A program made the position numbers and the translations under genes. The notes under the pieces were generated by a model. It worked only from the letters and a program-made list of their open reading frames with translations, ran no database searches and had not been told where the DNA came from. A stretch of DNA of 64,000 bases from JBBSAT01 sp044223665. Its GTDB lineage: Bacteria; Myxococcota_A; Polyangia; Polyangiales; Sandaracinaceae. Numbering within the stretch: position 1 is the stretch's first letter; each line of letters begins with the position of its first letter. This document shows, one piece after another, positions 25,089 through 33,797 of the stretch. Location of the stretch: NCBI GenBank assembly GCA_044223665.1, contig JBGALT010000022.1:5804-69803 (forward strand). Direction: 5' to 3'.

Positions 25089-25994
25089 GTGGACGAAGAT
25101 CCCGAGGTCGTTCTCCTCCGCCAGATCCGGCGCCGCCGCATCCAGCTCGCGATCGGCCTGACGCTCGTCGCGTGCGTGGCGCTGTACCCGTGCTGCAGCA
25201 TCGTGTGGACGTGCACGGGCGAGATGGCGGAGTCGGAGCAGCGGCACATCGCCCACCAGCACGTCGCGACCCCGGAGCAGCAGGCCGAGCTCGAGCGCTC
25301 GGTCGCCAGCGTCGAAGCGTCGCTCCCGGCGCGGCAGGCGGCGTTCGACCAGGCGAGCGCCGGTGTGCGCGGGCTGGTGCCGCGTCCGGATCTCGGGCCC
25401 TGCCCGGTGCACGTGCCTTTGCGTGCAGGAGGCTCGGCACAGCTCGGCTGGTCGGTCGACGTGAACTACGACGACTTCGAGCTCCTGGGGTTTCCGGGCC
25501 GACGGACCTTCCCGTGGGAGGTCTTTCCGGTGACCGAGGCGCCACGCGTCGCCTACGCGCGCGAGCGCATCGCCTCGCTGCGCTCCCAGATCGCGCAGCC
25601 GAGCACGCTCGAGGCGATCGCCGGCGTGGTCGAGGGCGCGCATGCGCTCGAAGGCCCAGGCTTCTGGACCTGGGACGTCGTGATCGTCGCCGACACGTGG
25701 CGCATGCCCTTCGTCGAGCCGGGTGGCCTCAGCTTCGATGGCGGCCTCGCCGAGGGCACGGCGTACCTGCACGACTACGCGAGCCACGAGGTGATCTGCG
25801 CCGGCCGCTTCTCGGCGACCACGACGAGCCAGGTGATCGAGACGCAGGGTGGCGACTTCACGGGATCGTCCGCGTCGGCGGGCCTGCGCGCGGAGATGGA
25901 GGCCGAGATCGAGCGCGCCCTCTCGCGCGCGATCGTCTACCGCGCGGGGCCGGCGATCGATCCCGCGCTCGACCCGGAGCTCGAGGCCCCGTGA
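25089..25994 (+). CDS. Single-pass membrane protein, unknown
   Basis: A 301-residue protein with a short cytoplasmic N-terminus (D-E-D-P-E-V-V-L-L-R-Q-I-R-R-R-R), one membrane helix (about 19-38) containing C-C, then a helical, charged periplasmic section (about 45-95, likely coiled coil) and a beta-rich remainder with aromatic pairs (F-W-T-W-D-V-V-I-V-A-D-T-W). No known domain is recognised. The GTG at 25089 has no clear ribosome site. The gene converges on the membrane-protein gene 26067-27176. Confidence 0.6.
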   Translation: MDEDPEVVLLRQIRRRRIQLAIGLTLVACVALYPCCSIVWTCTGEMAESEQRHIAHQHVATPEQQAELERSVASVEASLPARQAAFDQASAGVRGLVPRPDLGPCPVHVPLRAGGSAQLGWSVDVNYDDFELLGFPGRRTFPWEVFPVTEAPRVAYARERIASLRSQIAQPSTLEAIAGVVEGAHALEGPGFWTWDVVIVADTWRMPFVEPGGLSFDGGLAEGTAYLHDYASHEVICAGRFSATTTSQVIETQGGDFTGSSASAGLRAEMEAEIERALSRAIVYRAGPAIDPALDPELEAP

Positions 25995-26066
25995 CCCGTA
26001 CGATCGCGGGGCTCGAGGAGCTCGAGGGCTGGCTGGTCGCGGCGCGGCTCGAGGCGCTCTCGCGCG

Positions 26067-27176
26067 CTACGCCGCCGTGAGCGCGGCGGAGGGCGTCGCC
26101 TCGGACGCCCCGGCTGGGCCGGTCGCGGCCGCCACGTCGTCCACGCTGCGGAGCGGTCGGGCCTCGATGAAGAGCAGGGCGAGCGCGGCGGTCTCCATGT
26201 AGCCGTGGAAGAGCACCATCCGCAGGTAGCCGAGGCGCGCCGCGAAGAGGTCGATCGTGGCCCACACCGCGACGCCGAGCGCGACGGCGAAGATCACGAG
26301 CGCCACCGGCCAGCCCACGTCCTGCCGCAGCGCGCTCAGTGTGGCGGCCCACGTGCGCGGCGTCTCGCGCGCGCGATCGTCCTCGGGGATCAGGCGCAGC
26401 CAGATGCCGTAGTGGATGCTCTGCGCGAACGCGAAGAGCAGCACGAGGCGCGCGCCCCACGGGGCCGGGATGCCGGGCGCGTAGAGCGCGAGGTTCCACT
26501 CGATGCCCGTGCGACCGACGAGCGGCACGAACCCGCCGAGCCGCTGGACGATCGGATCGAGGCCACCGAGCATCACGGTGAGCGCGGCGAGCGTGATCGC
26601 CCCGAGCAGCACGAAGTGCAGCTTGCTCGCGCGCTGGGGGCGCCATGCCCAGAGGAACGCGATCGCCGCGAAGTTGTGGAAGTGCGCGAACACCAGCGCC
26701 GTCAGGTGACCGTCGTAGAAGGCGGCTCCCATCCAGGCGGCCGCGAGCGCGAGGACGAGCGCGCGCCGCCCGTGGTGACGGCCGCGCGCGAAGAGCACGG
26801 CGAGCAGCGTGACGCCGATCCCGTAGCGCGCGTCGTAGGTCCAGGCGTGCGCCGCGTACAGCCCGATCGCCGGCACGACGAGCCACCAGCGCCGGTGCAG
26901 CTTCGGCCGGAACACGAGGTAGCGCAGGTCGCTCCCGACGTGCGGGATCCCCAGCACGAGCGGCCCGATCGCCAGAAGATAGAGAGGTATGGTCGCCGTC
27001 ATGGTGAGCGCGGAGAGCACCGCGACGACGCCGAAGACGGCGATCCGCAGCTCGCGCGAGCGCACGAGCGGCTTGGCGAAGGGCCCGAGCGCCCGGAACC
27101 ACCACACGCGCGCCCAGTCGAGCCCCCGAACGGGCAGCTCGAGCGCGTTCCGGGCGGTCATCGCGAGCGTGGTCAT
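26067..27176 (-). CDS. Polytopic membrane protein with conserved-looking histidines, distantly Brp/Blh-like
   Basis: A 369-residue inner-membrane protein with roughly 8-9 hydrophobic helices. Histidines sit at helix ends in short motifs: G-I-P-H-V-G-S-D, F-A-H-F-H-N-F, S-I-H-Y-G-I-W and L-F-H-G-Y-M-E-T. This is the pattern of di-iron or haem membrane oxygenases and is reminiscent of Brp/Blh beta-carotene dioxygenases, but no confident match can be given. A basic stretch (R-G-R-H-H-G-R-R) forms an internal loop. Start ATG 27176; an ATG five codons later is possible. Neighbours give no clue. Confidence 0.6.
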   Translation of the reverse strand: MTTLAMTARNALELPVRGLDWARVWWFRALGPFAKPLVRSRELRIAVFGVVAVLSALTMTATIPLYLLAIGPLVLGIPHVGSDLRYLVFRPKLHRRWWLVVPAIGLYAAHAWTYDARYGIGVTLLAVLFARGRHHGRRALVLALAAAWMGAAFYDGHLTALVFAHFHNFAAIAFLWAWRPQRASKLHFVLLGAITLAALTVMLGGLDPIVQRLGGFVPLVGRTGIEWNLALYAPGIPAPWGARLVLLFAFAQSIHYGIWLRLIPEDDRARETPRTWAATLSALRQDVGWPVALVIFAVALGVAVWATIDLFAARLGYLRMVLFHGYMETAALALLFIEARPLRSVDDVAAATGPAGASEATPSAALTAA

Positions 27177-27302
27177 CGGCGTGGCAATCCTGCGAGGCGG
27201 GGGCGGGGGTGGTCAACCGCCTCGCATCGAAGGACGCCGGACGCGAGGGCGATCTTGGCGAGGGAAGAAATGGCCGAGCCGGTCGTGTCGTAGGAAGATC
27301 GG

Positions 27303-28118
27303 ATGACCGACGACCGCCGAGCGCGGCTGCTGCGAAGGGCCCGCATCGGGCTCCTGCTCGTCGTGGGCTATTTCGTGCTCGACGCGGTCCTCCACTCCTT
27401 TCTCTTCCATCCCACCCGCGGCGTGGCCCCCGACGGCGCGGTGGCCGAGACGGTGCACTACGCGGCCACCGACGGGACGCGGCTCGAGGGCTACTGGATC
27501 CCTGCACAGGGAACGGTGCGGCGCACGGTCGTCGTGTTCCACGGCAACGCCGAGGCGGCCTCGGACGGGCTGCCGTGGGCGAGCACGCTCGCCACGCACG
27601 GCACGAGCGTGCTGCTCGCCGAGTATCGTGGCTACGGCGAGAGCGAAGGCTCGCCGAGCGCGCGCGGGATCGAGAGCGACGCCGAAGGAGCGATCCGCCA
27701 TCTCCTCGACGAGCGCGGCGTTCCGCGAGAGCGCTTGGTGGTGCAAGGCCAGTCGCTCGGGGGCGCGGCCGCGATCACCGCGCTCGCGGGCCCCGCGAAC
27801 GGCTGCGCCGGCGGCGTCGTGGTCTCGACCTTCACTTCGCTCCACGACATGGCGGTCGCCGTGCTCGGCGCCCCGCTCACGTACCTCGTGCGTGACGGCT
27901 ACGCGCTCGACAGCGCGGCGCGTGCCCCGCTCATCCGCTCGCCGATCCTGCATTTCCACGGCGACGCCGACGAGGTCATCCCTCATGCGCTCGGCCGACG
28001 ACTCGACGCGCTCTTCCCGCGCTCGCGCTTCGTCACGATCCCCGGCGGCCCGCACAACCTCTGGAACGAGCGCATGACGACCGAGATCCTCGCGTTCCTC
28101 GACGAGGTCACGCCCTGA
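27303..28118 (+). CDS. Alpha/beta hydrolase (serine hydrolase, ABHD17/Bem46-like)
   Basis: A 271-residue hydrolase anchored by one N-terminal helix (about 15-35). The fold markers are in order: strand and oxyanion region V-V-V-F-H-G-N-A-E-A, the L-A-E-Y-R-G-Y-G-E-S-E-G block, the nucleophile elbow G-Q-S-L-G-G (Ser near 149), acid in H-G-D-A-D-E-V-I-P, and the His in G-G-P-H-N-L. Such proteins are membrane-facing esterases or thioesterases; the substrate cannot be told. Starts 45 bases before the next same-strand gene. Confidence 0.88.
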   Translation: MTDDRRARLLRRARIGLLLVVGYFVLDAVLHSFLFHPTRGVAPDGAVAETVHYAATDGTRLEGYWIPAQGTVRRTVVVFHGNAEAASDGLPWASTLATHGTSVLLAEYRGYGESEGSPSARGIESDAEGAIRHLLDERGVPRERLVVQGQSLGGAAAITALAGPANGCAGGVVVSTFTSLHDMAVAVLGAPLTYLVRDGYALDSAARAPLIRSPILHFHGDADEVIPHALGRRLDALFPRSRFVTIPGGPHNLWNERMTTEILAFLDEVTP

Positions 28119-28162
28119 GCCGACTCGACGGCGGCCCACGATCCCTGAGATAAACGCAGGGC

Positions 28163-29788
28163 ATGGCCAAGACCCCCGTCGAGCAGATCGCGACCCTGCT
28201 GGGCTCCGAAGCACCCGAGAAGCAGATCGCCGCGGCCATCGTGCTCGGCGAGATCGGCGCCAAGACGCCCGAGGTGATCAAGGGCCTCGTCGGGCTGCTC
28301 GAGACCGACAGCCCGCCGCTGCAGCGCCCGGCGCTGGGCGCGCTCGTGAAGATCGGCAGCGCACGCGTGGCGCCGTCGATCTTCCCGCTCCTGGCCAGCA
28401 AGGACGCCGACGTGCGCGCGCTCGCCGTCGATGCCCTCGTCGCCTGCGGCGAGGACGTCGTCCCGAAGGTGAAGGAGCGCATGTCGGTGGCCGAGGGAGC
28501 CGAGCGCAAGGCGCTCGACGCGATCCTCGCGCGCTTCGGCGATCGCAAGGACGCCGTCACCGCGCTCCTGCAGGGCCTCGAGAGCACCGAGCCCGACGTC
28601 GCACGCAACGTCGCGGCCGAGGTGCGCCCGCGCATCAAGGAGGCCGACGGCAAGATGCGTCGCCTCTGGCTGCACGAGGTGCTCCGCATCCTCGACAAGA
28701 TGCGCAAGTCGCCTCCGCCCTCGCCGATCCCGATCGCGACCGCGGTGAAGATCCTCGGCTTCCTCGAAGATCCCAAGGGCACCGACCTGCTGCTCGAGCT
28801 GGCGCACGATCCGAAGGCGCCTTTCTCGGTGCGACAAGAGGCGCTCATCGCGCTGCGCTTCGCGCTCGCGGACGAAGACCGCGCGGCCGAGATCGTCGAT
28901 ACGATGGTCGCGGCCGCCGAGAGCGACGACCGCATGCTCGCGCAGGCGGCGCTGATGGGCCTGGTGGCGGTCGAGCTCCCCGCCAAGCACGCGGGCCGCA
29001 TCGTGCGCCTGGCGGCACACCCCGATCCGGAGCGCGCGCGCATCGCGATCGAGAAGCTCTCGCGCCAGCCGGGCGACGCCGTCACCAAGGCGTTGGTCGA
29101 CGTGGTCGCGGCCGCCGACCGGCGCCGTGCCGAGATGGCCATCAAGGCGCTCGAGCCGCGCGAGGGCGCGGGCCCGATGCTCGCCCAGGCGTTGATCGAC
29201 GCGAGCGACGCCGACCGCGCGAACCTGCTGCGCCAGGCGCTCAAGCCCTTCGCTCGCGCGCTACCGCCCGCGATGCGCAAGAAGCTCGTGGCGGCGGCGC
29301 TCGATCGGCTCGCCGAGGGCGAAGGATGGCAAGCCCACGCCGACGTGGCGCGGGAGGCCGACGGAAAGGCGCTCGCCGAGGGCCTGCGCGAGCTCGCGGG
29401 CAAGCTCGCGCGCGGCAAGAAGGAGAGCGCGCTCAAGAGCGTTCTCTCGCTGCTCGCGCGCAGCGAGCACGCCACGCCGGAAGACCGCTACCGGCTCGCG
29501 AGCATGCTGCTCAGGGCGAGCCACAAGGACACGCGCCCGGCGGCACGGGCCTCCGACGAGTCCCTCGCGCTGCTCGAGGGCCTCTCGAGCTCGCCCTTCG
29601 ACGTCGCGGCCGCGCTCCGCAAGGACAAGTCGCTCGAGCTCGACGACCTCTACTACGTCGGCTTCCACTTCGCCGAGGAGCAGCACCCGCTCGGCCAGGA
29701 GCTGCTCGGCGACGTCGTGAAGAAGGCGGGTCGCACCAAGATCGGAAAGATGGCGAAGAACAAGCTCGGCCTGAGCGCCGAGGCCTGA
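28163..29788 (+). CDS. HEAT-repeat scaffold protein
   Basis: A 541-residue soluble protein made of about a dozen HEAT-like helical pairs from end to end (for instance A-A-A-I-V-L-G-E-I-G, A-L-G-A-L-V-K-I-G-S, V-R-A-L-A-V-D-A-L-V-A-C-G, Q-E-A-L-I-A-L-R-F-A-L-A). No signal peptide, membrane segment or catalytic motif. Such proteins are protein-binding scaffolds. Its last residues (K-I-G-K-M-A-K-N-K-L-G-L) are basic. A partner may be one of the adjacent genes, but none is indicated. Confidence 0.82.
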   Translation: MAKTPVEQIATLLGSEAPEKQIAAAIVLGEIGAKTPEVIKGLVGLLETDSPPLQRPALGALVKIGSARVAPSIFPLLASKDADVRALAVDALVACGEDVVPKVKERMSVAEGAERKALDAILARFGDRKDAVTALLQGLESTEPDVARNVAAEVRPRIKEADGKMRRLWLHEVLRILDKMRKSPPPSPIPIATAVKILGFLEDPKGTDLLLELAHDPKAPFSVRQEALIALRFALADEDRAAEIVDTMVAAAESDDRMLAQAALMGLVAVELPAKHAGRIVRLAAHPDPERARIAIEKLSRQPGDAVTKALVDVVAAADRRRAEMAIKALEPREGAGPMLAQALIDASDADRANLLRQALKPFARALPPAMRKKLVAAALDRLAEGEGWQAHADVAREADGKALAEGLRELAGKLARGKKESALKSVLSLLARSEHATPEDRYRLASMLLRASHKDTRPAARASDESLALLEGLSSSPFDVAAALRKDKSLELDDLYYVGFHFAEEQHPLGQELLGDVVKKAGRTKIGKMAKNKLGLSAEA

Positions 29789-29802
29789 TCGTGAGGGAGC
29801 CC

Positions 29803-31515
29803 ATGACGCGAGGTCGCTCGATTCGATCGTTTCTCTGCGCCCTCGCCGCCAGCAGTGCGAGCGCGTGCAGCACGCCTCCGGTGACCGAGGACGCGACGGT
29901 CGACACCCGCGACACCGGCGTCGATGCCGGCGAGCTGGTCGATGCCTTCGTCCGCCCCGACGTCTACCGCCCGCCGCGCGACAGCGGGGTCGATGCGCCG
30001 AACCCGCGCATCGAGGTCTGCGACCCGTCCGCTCCCCCGCCCGGTCCCTACCCCGCGCCGGGCGCGTTTCCTCCTCCGCACGGCCCAGGGCTCGGCGCGG
30101 TCGACACCACGCTGCATCCGGTCGGGACGAACTGCGCGTTCCTCGACGGCGGCGAGATGGACATCTCCGACCACCACAACCTGGGCGTCATGGTCGACGG
30201 CTACCTCCTGCTGCCGTGGGCCCCGGAGACGGGGCGCGGCGGGCTCACCTTCTTCGACGTGAGCGACCCCTGCGCACCCACGATCGTGGGCAACTCCTAC
30301 TCGCTGACGATGCGCGAGACGCACACCGTCGGCTTCTACGAGCGCGAAGGTCGCCGCTACGCGGTGGTCGACCAGATGACGCGGATCGCGCACGGAGGCG
30401 GCATCCAGTTCTGGGACATCACCGACCCGACCACGCCGGTGGTCGTCGCCGACCTCGAGCTGCCTCACTTCCTCTATCCGGACTCCTACGCGCGGCCGAC
30501 CCTGAGCGTGTCGTGGCAGGGCTCGTACGTGTTCGTGGGCGCAGCCGATACCGGCGTCCACGTCGTCGACGCCTTCGACCCCGCTCACCCGTCGTGGGTG
30601 ACGACGATCGCCATCGACCCGGTGCTGCGCGTCGGCATGGTGCAGACCATCGGAAACCTGCTGATCGCGACCGCCGCCGAGGGCCCGCGCACGGTGCTCT
30701 TCGACATCTCCGACCCCGAGAGCCCCCAGCCCATTCCGGGCGGCGAGTTCAGCGCGGTCGACGCGTCGGGCGAGGCCCGCGACTCGTACTTCTCGACGAT
30801 GGCCGGTGGCTACGTCTTCTACGCCCGCAAGGAGATGGGTGGCGGCGTGATCGCGATGGACATCCACGATCCCACGCGCCCCGCCTACGCCGCCGACGTG
30901 GTCGACGACGGCAACGGCGGCTACGTGTACGTCCACGAGGGCCGGATCCTGGTCGGCGAGTCGAACCTCGCGCGCGTGTACGACGTCAGCGACTTGTTCG
31001 ACGCCGATCCCGAGCGCGTGATCCCGCCGACGCCCTTGCTCGAGCTCGACCTGCAAGGTGACCTCGACTTCGCCGTTCCGGTCGGCCAGATGGCGATCCT
31101 GTCGGTCGACGAGATGGCCAACCCGAACGAGGGCAGCGCGCTCGTTCCCTGGCTGAGCGCCAGCGACACGACCGCGCCCGTCGAGACGTGGGTCTATCCA
31201 CCGCCGATCGGCGACGCGCTCAACGAGGACGTTCCGCGCTCTTCGCGCTTCGGCGTCAGCTTCTCGGAGATGATCGCGGTCGAGAGCGCCTGGGAAGGAT
31301 CGGTGCGCCTGTATCGCGCCGACGCCGCTACTCCCGACGCCGGCCGGGTGGCCGGGCTCGTCAGCGCCCAGGAGCACATCGTGCAGTTCGTGCCGGCGTG
31401 CCCGCTCGAGCCCAACGTGGAGTACGTGCTCGAGCTGCCGGCGGGCGGCATCCACGACGTGAGCGGCAACGCCCTCGGCACGCGCATCGTCCATCGCTTC
31501 CGCACGACGCCATGA
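29803..31515 (+). CDS. LVIVD-repeat lipoprotein with C-terminal Big_5-like domain
   Basis: A 570-residue exported protein. It has a signal and likely lipobox (S-A-S-A-C near 24), a Pro/Asp-rich stretch (about 30-100), a six-to-seven-bladed LVIVD propeller (F-F-D-V-S-D-P-C-A-P, F-W-D-I-T-D-P-T-T-P, L-F-D-I-S-D-P-E-S-P), and from about 465 a Big_5-like Ig domain (R-F-G-V-S-F-S-E-M, then D-V-S-G-N-A-L-G). The ATG at 29803 is preferred over GTG 29791 because GAGGGAG sits just before it. The stop overlaps an alternative start of the next gene, and the two form a natural pair: surface propeller plus cytochrome. Confidence 0.82.
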   Translation: MTRGRSIRSFLCALAASSASACSTPPVTEDATVDTRDTGVDAGELVDAFVRPDVYRPPRDSGVDAPNPRIEVCDPSAPPPGPYPAPGAFPPPHGPGLGAVDTTLHPVGTNCAFLDGGEMDISDHHNLGVMVDGYLLLPWAPETGRGGLTFFDVSDPCAPTIVGNSYSLTMRETHTVGFYEREGRRYAVVDQMTRIAHGGGIQFWDITDPTTPVVVADLELPHFLYPDSYARPTLSVSWQGSYVFVGAADTGVHVVDAFDPAHPSWVTTIAIDPVLRVGMVQTIGNLLIATAAEGPRTVLFDISDPESPQPIPGGEFSAVDASGEARDSYFSTMAGGYVFYARKEMGGGVIAMDIHDPTRPAYAADVVDDGNGGYVYVHEGRILVGESNLARVYDVSDLFDADPERVIPPTPLLELDLQGDLDFAVPVGQMAILSVDEMANPNEGSALVPWLSASDTTAPVETWVYPPPIGDALNEDVPRSSRFGVSFSEMIAVESAWEGSVRLYRADAATPDAGRVAGLVSAQEHIVQFVPACPLEPNVEYVLELPAGGIHDVSGNALGTRIVHRFRTTP

Positions 31516-31526
31516 GGGGACGGCCC

Positions 31527-33785
31527 ATGCCGAAGCGAACGGTGCTCGCGCTGATCCTCGGCCTGACGGCGTGCACGGCGCCGACGCCGAGCGCGACCGA
31601 TGCGGGCGCGGACGCGAGCGCCGGTCTCGACGCCGGCTCCGACGCGGCCCGCCCCGAGGATGCCTGGTCTCCGCCGCAGGGCGACGCCGGTGTCGACGCG
31701 CCCGTCACGCTGCGCGCCGTCGCGAGCAACGTCACGGGCTACGTGGGCGAAGAGGTCGTGCTCGACGGCTCGGCGTCGACCGGCGCCGTCGCGTACGAGT
31801 GGTGGCCCGGCGATGGACGGCGGCTCCCGCGCGGTACCGATCCGGTCGCGCGCGTCACGTTCGCCGAAGAGGGCCGCTACACCGCCTCGCTCCTCGTGTA
31901 CGACGCTTCCGGCCGGCGCCACACGACGAACGCCCAGGTCACGATCGTCCACCGGCCGGTGCTGGCGCCGCGCAGCTCCTCGAGCGTCGCGGTGCTCGAC
32001 CGCATCGTCGCCGTGGTCAGCCCGGACTCGGACGAGCTGACGCTCGTGACCCTCGATGCCGGCGGCATGCCCACCACGCCGCGGCGCGTGGCGGTCTGCG
32101 ATCATCCGCGCACCGTCTGCGCCGTCGGAGCCGACCGCTTCGCCGTCGCATGCCAGGACGACGCACGGGTCGCCTTCGTGCCTGCCAGCGGGACCGGCGC
32201 GCCGACGTACGTGGCGCTCCCGCGCGCATCGGCCCCCTACGGCGTGATCGAGGTGGACGCGCACACGCTCGTGGTCACCCTCGAAGCGACCGGGGAGCTC
32301 GCGGTGATCACCGACGGCGCGCTGGCGCAGTCCATCGCGGCGGTCCCCGACGCGCGCGCGGTGGCGCTCCTGCCGGGCGGCCGCGTCGTCGTGAGCCGGA
32401 TGCGCTCGTCCGACGCCGGCGGCGAGCTCGTCGTGATCGACGTCGCGACGGGCACGCGGACGCCGATCGATCTCGCGATCGATCCCCAGATCGCCTCCGA
32501 CACGGAGATCGGCGGCGTCCCCACCTACCTCGCTTCGATCGCCGTCTCGCCCGACGGCCGCCGCATCGCCGTCGCCGGGCTGCAGGCCTCGCTCGACGAA
32601 GGCGGGTATCGCTCGGGTCGCCCCCTCCGCTTCGACACCGCGATCCGCGCCCTCGTCGTGTCGATCGACCTCGCCACGCTCACGGAGGACTACGCGCGCC
32701 GCCGGCAGCTCGACAACCGCGGCTTCGCGAGCGCCCTCACGTTCTCGCCGCTCGGCGACTTCCTCTACGTCGCGACCCGCGGCAACCGCACGATCGAGCG
32801 CATCGACGTGCTGCGCGACGTCGCGAGCGGCAGCCTCCAGGACGTCGGGCTCGCGCTCGAGAGCGTGACGCTCGGCCCGGACGGCGTGCTCGCCATCGAC
32901 GCGTTCCGATCGCGCGAGCTGGTGCTCGTCGACGACCTGCCGGAGACCAGCCTCGCGATCCGGGCTCGCGCCCCGATCGTCGATCACGAGCCGCTCACGC
33001 CCGAGGTGGCGCGCGGCGGCCAGCTCTTCGACGACAGCGCCGACACGCGCCTGGCCGGCGACGGATACATGGCCTGTGCGCACTGCCACCTCGAGGGACA
33101 CGACGATCACCGCGTGTGGGACTTCACCGACCGGGGCGAGGGCCTGCGCAACACGATCGAGCTCGTCGGCCGCGCCGGCGCAGCGCCCATCCACTGGAGC
33201 GGCAACTTCGACGAGGTCCAGGACTTCGAGAGCGACATTCGCAACGCGTTCCACGGGACCGGCCTGCTCTCCGACACGGACTGGGCGAGCCACCCGACGA
33301 CGCTCGGCCCGGCCCGCGCCGGGCTCTCCGAAGATCTCGACGCGCTCGCCGCGTACGTGCGCTCGCTCGACGCGTTCCCCGAGAGCCCCTTCCGCGACGC
33401 GAGCGGCGCGCTGCCTCCGGCCGCCGTCCGCGGGCGCGCGCTCTTCGAGCGCGGCGACGTGGGCTGCACGAGCTGCCACGAGGGCGACGACCTCACCGAC
33501 AGCGTGTTCGTCTCTCCCGGCGCGCCGCTCCTGCACGACGTCGGAACGCTGGGCCCGGGATCGGGCCAGCGTCTGGGCGGCACGCTCACGGGCATCGACA
33601 CGCCGACCCTGCACGGCGTGTGGCGCACGGGGCCGTATCTGCACGACGGGAGCGCGGCGACGCTGCGCGAGGTGCTCGTCGATCGGAACCCGAGCGACCA
33701 GCACGGCACCACCAGCACGCTGAGCGCGAGCGAGATCGACGACCTCGTCGCCTACCTGCTCTGCCTCGACGGCCGGCGGGACTGA
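31527..33785 (+). CDS. Surface di-haem cytochrome c peroxidase-like protein with PKD-like and propeller domains
   Basis: A 752-residue lipoprotein (lipobox L-T-A-C near 16). Order: Asp/Ala-rich linker, a PKD-like Ig domain (about 60-145; D-G-S-A-S-T-G, then G-R-Y-T-A-S-L-L-V-Y-D), a beta-propeller (about 150-490), and a di-haem cytochrome of the MauG/CcpA family with two CxxCH sites, C-A-H-C-H at about 517 and C-T-S-C-H at about 647. The segment G-V-W-R-T-G-P-Y-L-H-D-G-S at about 705 is typical of this family. It likely moves electrons or reduces peroxide at the cell surface. An ATG 15 bases upstream (31512) overlaps the previous stop; 31527 is chosen for the GAGGGGA site before it. Confidence 0.85.
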   Translation: MPKRTVLALILGLTACTAPTPSATDAGADASAGLDAGSDAARPEDAWSPPQGDAGVDAPVTLRAVASNVTGYVGEEVVLDGSASTGAVAYEWWPGDGRRLPRGTDPVARVTFAEEGRYTASLLVYDASGRRHTTNAQVTIVHRPVLAPRSSSSVAVLDRIVAVVSPDSDELTLVTLDAGGMPTTPRRVAVCDHPRTVCAVGADRFAVACQDDARVAFVPASGTGAPTYVALPRASAPYGVIEVDAHTLVVTLEATGELAVITDGALAQSIAAVPDARAVALLPGGRVVVSRMRSSDAGGELVVIDVATGTRTPIDLAIDPQIASDTEIGGVPTYLASIAVSPDGRRIAVAGLQASLDEGGYRSGRPLRFDTAIRALVVSIDLATLTEDYARRRQLDNRGFASALTFSPLGDFLYVATRGNRTIERIDVLRDVASGSLQDVGLALESVTLGPDGVLAIDAFRSRELVLVDDLPETSLAIRARAPIVDHEPLTPEVARGGQLFDDSADTRLAGDGYMACAHCHLEGHDDHRVWDFTDRGEGLRNTIELVGRAGAAPIHWSGNFDEVQDFESDIRNAFHGTGLLSDTDWASHPTTLGPARAGLSEDLDALAAYVRSLDAFPESPFRDASGALPPAAVRGRALFERGDVGCTSCHEGDDLTDSVFVSPGAPLLHDVGTLGPGSGQRLGGTLTGIDTPTLHGVWRTGPYLHDGSAATLREVLVDRNPSDQHGTTSTLSASEIDDLVAYLLCLDGRRD

Positions 33786-33797
33786 ACCGCGACGCGA

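Noticed and set aside
25991..26080. 29-codon GTG frame overlapping the end of the previous gene (GTGA)
   Set aside because: Too short, no ribosome site, and it overlaps the end of a converging gene; no features beyond coupling-like overlap.
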